From NCBI GenBank assembly GCA_036389135.1, contig DASVQP010000093.1:1-43204 (forward strand): DNA of 43,204 nucleotides, read 5' to 3'. Shown in pieces: positions 32,294 through 43,204 of this stretch; position 1 is the first letter of the stretch; each line of letters starts with the position of its first letter. The notes under the pieces are model-generated. The model had not been told where the DNA came from, made no database searches, and worked only from the letters and a program-made list of their open reading frames with translations. The position numbers and the translations under genes were made by a program. This DNA is from Longimicrobium sp. (GTDB taxonomy: Bacteria; Gemmatimonadota; Gemmatimonadetes; Longimicrobiales; Longimicrobiaceae).

Positions 32294-33883
32294 TCACGGG
32301 GGTGTGATGAGCGAGCCGGGGGGAACCACGGTGCGTCCCTCCCTGTCCATCTCGGCCAGCGAGCCCGTCTCGAACCGCAGGGTGGCCACCGCCACCGCGT
32401 AGCGGAACCTCGCCGACACCTCGCCGAGGCGGGCCTCGTTGAGCCCTCCCTCGGCCAGGATCACGTCCAGGAGGGTGGCGGCGCCCAGGCGATACTTGGT
32501 GTGCTCGTTGTCCACGGCGGTGCGGTACAGCTCCACGGCGCGGGAGCTCTCGGCCACCCCCTGTGCCTCGCGGCGCAGCGCCTCGGCCGACGCCCGCACC
32601 CCCGACGTGATGCGCCGCGCCAGGTCGGCGGCGGCCACGCGCTCCTCGTCCTCCAGCGCGCGGCGCTGCACGAAGAGGCCCTGCGCCTCGGCGTTGGCCA
32701 CGGGGAGGCGGTACTCCAGCGCCACGGTGGCGATGGGCCCGGGAACGTGCTGGTAAAGGGGGGCCACGAAGCCGCGGGCGTCGCCCGCGCTGGCCAGGCC
32801 GTTGTAGCCCACGGTGGTGGAAAGGTCCAGCCGTGGGCGGCGGCTCCCGCGGGCCGCGGCGCTCAGCACCCCGGCTGCCTGCACCCGGTGGGCGCGGGAC
32901 GCCAGGTCGGCGCGGTGCGCCAGGGCGCGCTCCACCAGCCGGTCCACCTCGGCGGGGCCGGGCTCCCAGGGGGCCGCCGCGGGGAAGGGGGTGGTCGCGG
33001 GGGGAAGGAGGTGGATGGCTTCGCCCTCCACCCCGATCGAGATCCCCAGCTCGCGCCGGGCCTCCACCACCCGCTGCTCGGCCGCGATGCGGTTGCGGCG
33101 GCGGATGGCCGCGGTGGCCTGGAGCTGGTTGAGGTCCGAGGCCGGGCGCTCGTCCGCCTTCACCAGCTGCTCCATCTCGCCCGTCAGCCGCTCCGCGCGC
33201 TCCTCGGAGTTGCGGTACACCTCCAGCTCCTGCTGCGCCGCCAGGTAGCTCCAGTAGGCGCGGACGGTTTCCAGCACGCCGGCGGCGGTCACGTAGCGCA
33301 GCTCTTCGCGCAGCGAGCGGTGGGTGATCTCGGCCGTGCGCTCGGGCGCGGCGGAGATGGATCCCCACCGGTCGCGGGCCAGCGGCATGGTGAAGCGCAG
33401 CCGCACGCTGGCGGCGCTGCTGGGAACGGGGGTGAGCGAGCGGTCTGCCGTGCGGGTGACGGCCACCTCCGGCTGCACCTGGATCCCCGAGCGCAGCAGC
33501 CGGCTGGCCCCCAGGGTGTAGGCGGTGCGGTGCGCCGACACGGCGGCGCCGGGGATGATGCCGCCCTCGCCGATGGTGGGCTCCTTCTGGTAGCTGTCGT
33601 CCGCGGCGAGGCGCAGCTGGGTGTCGAAGGGGGCGCTCGCGGCGATCCGCGCCCCCGACGCCCCCTCGGCTCTCAGCCGCCCCACCTGGATGGAGGGGCT
33701 CTGCACCAGGGTGGCCTCCACCGCCCGCTGCAGCGAGAGGCCGGCGGGCTCCTGCGCCGCCGCGCCCGGGGCCGCGGCCAGCGCCACCAGCGCCACCCAC
33801 CCCATCACCCCGGAGGGGGCGGAGCGTACGGGGCCTGCGGCGGAGGGTTCTTCCGGGGCGGTGGCGCGCGACTGCTCGTACAT
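32294..33883 (-). CDS. TolC-family outer-membrane efflux protein
   Basis: A 529-residue outer-membrane channel for the exporter. The ATG at 33883 gives a signal peptide (VALVALAAAPGAAAQ). Two long repeats with the helical pattern of the TolC family are seen, including LSLQRAVEATLVQSPSIQ near the start and LYRTAVDNEHTKYRLGAATLLDVILAEGGLNEAR near the end. It completes a tripartite export route with the HlyD and ABC proteins. The frame is open further upstream, but that stretch is a decayed copy of the NHLP precursor gene. Confidence 0.92.
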   Translation of the reverse strand: MYEQSRATAPEEPSAAGPVRSAPSGVMGWVALVALAAAPGAAAQEPAGLSLQRAVEATLVQSPSIQVGRLRAEGASGARIAASAPFDTQLRLAADDSYQKEPTIGEGGIIPGAAVSAHRTAYTLGASRLLRSGIQVQPEVAVTRTADRSLTPVPSSAASVRLRFTMPLARDRWGSISAAPERTAEITHRSLREELRYVTAAGVLETVRAYWSYLAAQQELEVYRNSEERAERLTGEMEQLVKADERPASDLNQLQATAAIRRRNRIAAEQRVVEARRELGISIGVEGEAIHLLPPATTPFPAAAPWEPGPAEVDRLVERALAHRADLASRAHRVQAAGVLSAAARGSRRPRLDLSTTVGYNGLASAGDARGFVAPLYQHVPGPIATVALEYRLPVANAEAQGLFVQRRALEDEERVAAADLARRITSGVRASAEALRREAQGVAESSRAVELYRTAVDNEHTKYRLGAATLLDVILAEGGLNEARLGEVSARFRYAVAVATLRFETGSLAEMDREGRTVVPPGSLITPP

Positions 33884-33887
33884 CAGA

Positions 33888-34010
33888 TCACACCAGGGGT
33901 GAGGGCGCGGCTGGAGCTGCCCGCGGAGGTTTTCTTCTGTGGGCACATGGCGGGGGTGCCCGCCACGGCTCGTCCGGTGGCCGCCCCGCCGCGCCGGTTG
34001 CTCCCGGCAT
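33888..34010 (-). pseudogene. Decayed copy of the NHLP precursor gene at 34141-34332
   Basis: Blocks from the intact gene recur here in the same order. The 15-mer GGCCGCCCCGCCGCG is at 33979-33993 and 34301-34315. The 16-mer GAGCTGCCCGCGGAGG, coding for the peptide tail LRGQL, is at 33914-33929 and 34144-34159. The copy starts with ATGCCGG (34010) but lacks the middle of the leader, including the double Gly, and its tail is out of frame. It is read as a deletion remnant. Confidence 0.7.
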
Positions 34011-34140
34011 GGGCGTTTTGGCCGCCTGCACTCATCTGGAGCAGTCCGCACCATAATGGTGCAGGGCTCCCCCGGAGCGGCTCTGCCGGCAGGGTGAGAT
34101 CAGCGTCATGCAGCAGATCCCAACGGGGCGGGAGAGCCGT

Positions 34141-34332
34141 CTAGAGCTGCCCGCGGAGGCCTTCTTCCATGGGCATACGGCCGAGCGCCTGCAACGCCTC
34201 GTCCGGAGCGATCCAGACGCGGCTGAGGCCGCCCACCACGTTGTTGAGCTCCGCGTCGGAGAGCTCGTCTTCGTCTGGCGGGCTGAACGCTCCCGCCGGC
34301 GGCCGCCCCGCCGCGTCGAATGTCATCGGCAT
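34141..34332 (-). CDS. NHLP-type RiPP precursor peptide with double-Gly leader
   Basis: A 63-residue precursor. The leader ends in DELSDAELNNVVGG, the (D/E)LSDxEL...GG form cut by C39 transporters. The predicted core of 28 residues starts LSRVWIAPDEALQALG and ends MEEGLRGQL; it has no Cys and few Ser or Thr, so lanthionine or heterocycle formation is unlikely. ATG at 34332 (or 34326) lies 16 bp after the stop of the other precursor, with AGGAGG upstream at a long spacing. A decayed second copy follows at 33888-34010. Without a recognised modifying enzyme the type of product is open. Confidence 0.82.
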   Translation of the reverse strand: MPMTFDAAGRPPAGAFSPPDEDELSDAELNNVVGGLSRVWIAPDEALQALGRMPMEEGLRGQL

Positions 34333-34348
34333 GCCGGGTCCCGCCCTC

Positions 34349-34621
34349 CTACCAGGGTGTTCCGTCGCCCCCCGCCACCTCGTCCAGCTCGTCGTCCGAA
34401 AGCTCGTCCCGTTCCCCCTCCAGGTCGGGGAGCACCACCAGCAGGTCCAGACCCGGGTCCTTCTCGATGAACCTCACCCGGAACGCCGGCGTCAGGTTCA
34501 CCCCGAACGTCTCGAAGATGGCCGAATAAGGGTCGGCCACCAGGCGCGCGCGAAAAGCGCGATCCACCGTGGCGCGCTGAACTACGCGCTCGAGAAGCTC
34601 GTTGCGAGGGTCTTGGGCCAT
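34349..34621 (-). CDS. NHLP leader-peptide family protein with very short predicted core
   Basis: A 90-residue protein from the ATG at 34621 (111 from 34684). The long leader is of the nitrile-hydratase-like type (NELLERVVQRATVDRAF, DPYSAIFETFGV) and ends in DELSDDELDEVAGG. Only DGTPW follows the double Gly. So it is either a degenerate precursor, a precursor of a five-residue peptide, or a leader used as a carrier. It precedes the second precursor gene by 16 bp and is probably co-transcribed with it. Confidence 0.85.
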   Translation of the reverse strand: MAQDPRNELLERVVQRATVDRAFRARLVADPYSAIFETFGVNLTPAFRVRFIEKDPGLDLLVVLPDLEGERDELSDDELDEVAGGDGTPW

Positions 34622-34762
34622 GTTGCCACCAGAGGACGGAGGACTTGCGTCGGCAGGAAAATCCTGCGTTATTGCTGTCCGCAAAACAGGTGCCAGGTGC
34701 GTCCGTGCGCTGGCCCGAAGAGACCCTTCGCCCTCTCCTGATTCCGCCCCCCAGAAGGCGCG

Positions 34763-35857
34763 CTACGCGCGGGCGCGGCTCTGTGCGGGGTGGAAGCCGT
34801 GCTCCACCACCAGGTAGATCTTGGCGCTTAATTGACCTTCGTCATCCAGCGTGATCTTGGCGTGGTTGATTCTGCGGCGCACGAGGCTTTCCCACAGCTG
34901 GTGCCCGAAGCGGTGCGGCGCGTACCCCGGCCACCCCTCCAGCGCGGCCCGGCGCCCGGGGTCGCAGAGCCCCGCCTCCACCAGGTGGTCGAGGAAGGCG
35001 GCTTCGGCGATGCGGCCGCGCATCTGCTCCGGGCGGGAGCAGGGATACTCCAGCCCCACCACGGGGAGCACCGTGCCGCCCACGTCCAGGTGCACGAGCC
35101 CGGGGGAGTGGCGGGGGGCCCCGGGGCGGAAGCGGGCCAGCTCGCCCATGGCCCGCCGCAGCGGGGCGGGCGGGCCCGGCCACTCCACCCCGCGAAGGTA
35201 GCGGGGCAGTGCGTGCCGGTCCAGCCCCGCCAGGCAGAGCCGCAGCTGGTGCTCGCCGCGGGGGAGGAGGAGCCCCACGTAGGGGAGGGCGGCCCCCGCG
35301 GGAAGCTCCCCCAGGCAGCGCCGCAGCGTCGCCAGGATCGCCGGGGGAACGCCGTCGGTGAAGAGGGGGCGGAGGGCGGCGCGCGCGAGCCGCTCGTACT
35401 CCCCGGCGCCGCGGGGGCGCAGGAGCTCCGTCCACTCCACGAAGACGCCGGGTGGGGGAAGGGCGGTGTCGTCGCCCGCCGGGAGGTCGAATTCCAGCCA
35501 CAGCGCGGCCACTTCGCGGAAGAGGGGCGAGCCGGGGTCCGCCCACTCCCGGCAGAGCGCGGCGAGCCGGGCCCAGCGCGGGTCCGCGTGGATCGCGGGG
35601 TCCGGGTGCAGAACGGGGTTCAGCCCCGCCAGGATGTCTCTCCCCTCCGGCCCTACGCGCACGATCAGGTCGGTGCGGTGCGCGGGGCCGGTGAGGCGGC
35701 ACTCCAGGTACATGCAGGTGGAGAGCGGGGCTGGAAGGCGCTCGCCCAGACCCAGGAGGCGTGCGAGCGCCCCGGGGGGAACGAGCGTTTCCGGGAGGTA
35801 GGGCTCCACCGGGCGGAGGGTGGAGGCCAGCGTCCAGGGGGAGTGCGCGGGATTCAC
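34763..35857 (-). CDS. Conserved-looking unknown protein at the head of the NHLP/NHLM operon
   Basis: A 364-residue soluble protein from the GTG at 35857 (GGGGGAAGC upstream); a GTG at 35896 would add 13 residues. I cannot name the family, though I have a recollection of similar proteins near NHLP-type systems. Visible features are MYLECRLTGPAHRTDLIVRVG in the first third, LWLEFDLP in the middle, and near the end a block with GLEYPCSRPEQ, FLDHLVEAGLCDPGRRAAL and WPGY, followed by INHAKITLDDEGQLSAKIYL. No catalytic motif stands out. As the first gene of the run and next to the precursors it is the best candidate for a modifying or binding protein. Confidence 0.75.
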   Translation of the reverse strand: MNPAHSPWTLASTLRPVEPYLPETLVPPGALARLLGLGERLPAPLSTCMYLECRLTGPAHRTDLIVRVGPEGRDILAGLNPVLHPDPAIHADPRWARLAALCREWADPGSPLFREVAALWLEFDLPAGDDTALPPPGVFVEWTELLRPRGAGEYERLARAALRPLFTDGVPPAILATLRRCLGELPAGAALPYVGLLLPRGEHQLRLCLAGLDRHALPRYLRGVEWPGPPAPLRRAMGELARFRPGAPRHSPGLVHLDVGGTVLPVVGLEYPCSRPEQMRGRIAEAAFLDHLVEAGLCDPGRRAALEGWPGYAPHRFGHQLWESLVRRRINHAKITLDDEGQLSAKIYLVVEHGFHPAQSRARA

Positions 35858-36373
35858 GCTTCCCCCGCGCGGCACACGGCGGGCGGGGGAGCGCACATCT
35901 GTTCCGGCGGGCGTGCCCCGCGGCTCGCGGCCCGCCGGGCACGGGCGGCACTCCTCAACTCCATGATCGGGGCCATCTTCCCCATCCTTGGCGGGTGTGG
36001 GCGGGGCGTCCGGGAGCCCTGGAGGGGGTGCGATCCGGCATCACGCAAGCCGCAATTTCGTGATGCAAACGGCATGCTACCTGCATCGCCTGTCGGGAGC
36101 CGCATGTTTGCGACAACCGCCCGTATCTAGATCCGAAGCAAGTCCTATTAAGAGCGAAAAGCAGCTTCTCCCGATCCGTGCGATCTGGGGAACTGCCTGA
36201 AGTCCACTGCCCCGCCGGGGTATCCTTTTCCCCCGGCGGACACACCCTGAGCGCGCGCACATCCGGCTGCGATCGCGCGCCGGCCTATCCACAGCATCTG
36301 GTCCCGTAGCCGAAGCGACGCTGAACCCGGCCCGAGCCGGGCCTTCCTGATCCCCTCGCCAACCGCGGTGGTT
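35858..36373. other. 516-bp divergent promoter region between the NHLP operon and the NRPS operon
   Basis: Both large gene runs start here, in opposite directions. It is less GC-rich than its surroundings. An inverted repeat (36038-36066) and a hairpin (36212-36239, arms CCGCCGGGG and CCCCGGCGG) are present. CTATCCACA at 36285-36293 resembles a DnaA box by chance. I could not assign a convincing -35/-10 pair on either strand. Confidence 0.5.
36038..36066. promoter_or_regulatory. Candidate operator, inverted repeat GCATCACG-N13-CGTGATGC
   Basis: Perfect 8-bp arms (36038-36045 and 36059-36066) are separated by 13 bp, so the arm centres are 21 bp apart, two turns of the helix. It lies in the shared divergent region and could control both the NHLP run and the NRPS run. 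Confidence 0.4.
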
Positions 36374-41490
<5,117 letters not shown>

Positions 41491-41494
<4 letters not shown>

Positions 41495-43204
41495 GCAGCA
41501 TGGAACCGGTGCTGGAGCCGGGGGAGGACCGCCGGGCCCTCCTCGCCCGGCTCCTGCGGGAGCGGGCGGCGGCGCGAAGCTACCCGCTCTCCTTCGCCCA
41601 GGAGCGCCTCTGGTTCTGGGAACAGCTGGAGCCGGGAAGCTCCCTCTACAACACGGCGTTCGCGCTGCGGCTGCGCGGCGCGCTGGACGTGGAAGCGCTG
41701 CGGCGGAGCATCGACGGGATCGTGCGCCGGCACGAGGTGCTCCGCTCCCGCTTCACCGTGGTGGATGGGCGGCCGGTGCAGGTGGCGGAGGCCGGGGCCC
41801 GGGCGGAGCTGCAGGTGGAAGCGCTGGACGCGCTCCCCGAAGCCGAGCGCGAGGCGCGGCTGGCGAGCGCCCTCACCCAGGCCACCGAGCGCCCCTTCGA
41901 CCTGGGTGCCGCCCCGGTGATCCGGGCCTGCCTCTTCCGCCTTTCCGCGCGGGAGCACGTGCTGGCGCTGGTGCTCCACCACATCGCCAGCGACGCGTGG
42001 AGCCTGGAGGTGCTGCTGCGCGAGCTCTCCGCCCTGTACGCCGCGGAGGTGCGGGGTGAGGACGCGGCGCTCCCCAGCCTCCCCATCCAGTACGGCGACT
42101 ACGCCGCCTGGCAGCGGAAGCGCCTGAACGGCGACGCGGCGGAGGCGCCCCTGGCGTACTGGCGGGAGCGGCTGGCCGGCGCGCCCGCGCTGCTGGAGCT
42201 CCCCACCGACCGGCCGCGGGGCGCGGTGCGCCGCCACCGCGGGGCGGACCACCGCTTCACCCTGGCGCCGGAGCTCACGGCGCGGCTCCTGGCGCTGGCG
42301 CAGCGGGAGGGGTGCACCCTCTACATGGCGCTGCTGGCCGGCTTTCAGGCGGTGCTGGCCCGGCACAGCGGCCAGGACGACGTGGTGGTGGGCGCGCCGA
42401 TCTCCTACCGCGGGCGTAGCGAGACGCAGGGGCTGATCGGCTTCTTCCTCAACACGCTGGCGCTGCGCACCGACCTGGGCGGCGACCCCACCTTTCGCGA
42501 GCTGCTGGGGCGCGTACGCGAAACGGCGCTGGGCGCGTACGAGCACCAGCAGCTCCCCTTCGAGCGGGTGGTGGAGGAGCTCCGCCCCGAGCGTGCGCTG
42601 AGCAGCACCCCCCTCTTCCAGGCGATGCTGGCGCTGTACGACGCCCCCGGCGCCGCGGCGCGGCTCCCGGGGCTGGTGGCGACCACGGAGCCCATCGAGC
42701 GTCGCATCGCGCGCTTCGACCTGTCGCTGCTGGTGGAGCAGGGAGGGGGCGAGCTGCGCGCCGTCCTCAACTACGACGCCGATCTCTTCGACGACGCCTT
42801 CGCCCAGCGCTTCGCGGCCCACTTCGCCACGCTGCTGGGTGATGCCGTGGCCGATCCGGACGCGAGGCTCTCCCGGCTGGAGCTGCTGCGCGGGGCCGAG
42901 CGCGAGCGGGTGCTGGAGTGGGGAGCGGTGCGCGAGCGGATGGGGGCGGGGCGGTGCCTCCACCACCGCTTCGAGGAGCAGGCGGCCCGCACGCCGGCGG
43001 CCGTGGCCGTGACCTGCGAGGGCGAGTCGCTGAGCTACGCCGGGCTGGAAGCGCGCGCGGAGTGCATCGCCCGCCACCTGCGCGGGCTGGGGGTGGGGCC
43101 CGAGGTGCGGGTGGCGCTCTTCCTGGAGCGCTCGGTGGAGATGGTGGCGGCGGTGCTGGGCGTGCTCAAGGCCGGCGGGTGCTACGTGCCGCTGGACCCG
43201 GTGT
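41491..43204 (+). CDS. NRPS, C-A start, 3' truncated
   Basis: The first 571 codons of another NRPS, cut by the window end. It starts at the ATG overlapping the stop of the preceding NRPS (ATGA, 41491-41494), so chain transfer between the two is expected. A full condensation domain (about 30-460) has the motif HHIASDA, with Ala where Gly is usual. The adenylation domain begins near residue 490 (FEEQAARTPAAVAV) and stops after LKAGGCYVPLDPV, before the pocket residues, so its substrate cannot be read. If the molecule is circular this gene could be the one that ends at 289. Confidence 0.95.

Noticed and set aside
33884-34054. An N-terminal extension of the TolC protein up to 34054
   Set aside because: The extra residues come from the decayed precursor copy, and the ATG at 33883 gives a normal signal peptide.
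34141-34621. The two leader peptides as nitrile hydratase subunits
   Set aside because: They are far too short and end in the double-Gly export motif; only the leader shares ancestry with that family.
36285-36293. CTATCCACA as a DnaA box and second origin
   Set aside because: It is a single copy in the NRPS promoter region with no cluster or A/T-rich segment.

Overview
The window is very GC-rich and gene-dense. It comes from a Gram-negative bacterium, because it encodes a TolC-type outer-membrane protein, an HlyD adaptor, a lipoprotein and signal peptides. My best guess is a Gemmatimonadota member of the Longimicrobium type, or less likely a myxobacterium. That guess rests on recollection of style (NHLP/NHLM genes, NRPS, heptamer repeats) and not on a marker gene.

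Layout. (1) 1-9173, plus strand: the end of an NRPS, a terminating C-A-T-TE NRPS, an SDR reductase, an MbtH-like protein, and two amidohydrolases flanking a small membrane protein. (2) 9204-17830, mostly minus strand: a plasmid-type maintenance block with a tyrosine recombinase, a possible PemK-like protein, ParB, ParA, a winged-helix protein, an iteron-bearing putative origin and a Rep protein that seems to carry a DnaA domain I-like tail. Three copies of one 16-17 bp palindrome lie beside parB, parA and rep. (3) 18002-19734, plus strand: a coupled pair, an unknown protein and an XRE-ImmA/IrrE regulator. (4) 19766-35857, minus strand: a long operon-like run. In transcription order it encodes an unknown protein, two NHLP-type leader peptides and a decayed third copy, TolC, HlyD, two NHLM-type ABC transporters, an orphan amino-acid binding lipoprotein, an HExxH protein, an M20 peptidase, a circularly permuted ATP-grasp, a previously easy-to-miss 32-residue peptide and a type II thioesterase. 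(5) 36374-43204, plus strand and divergent from (4): NRPS A-T-C-A-T followed by the start of a C-A NRPS that runs off the end.

How it fits together. The adenylation pocket residues I read suggest Gln, Gln (36374 gene) and Asn (315 gene). The NRPS genes at the two window ends point the same way, as if the right end continued into the left end. With the Rep/ParAB block this makes a circular plasmid carrying the NRPS operon plausible, though an integrated plasmid cannot be excluded. The most unusual part is the tightly coupled M20 peptidase / ATP-grasp / 32-residue acidic peptide set. It resembles in layout the LysW-type carrier-protein pathways, where an ATP-grasp loads an amino acid on a small acidic protein and an M20 enzyme releases the product. 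The type II thioesterase at the end of that operon ties it to the NRPS.
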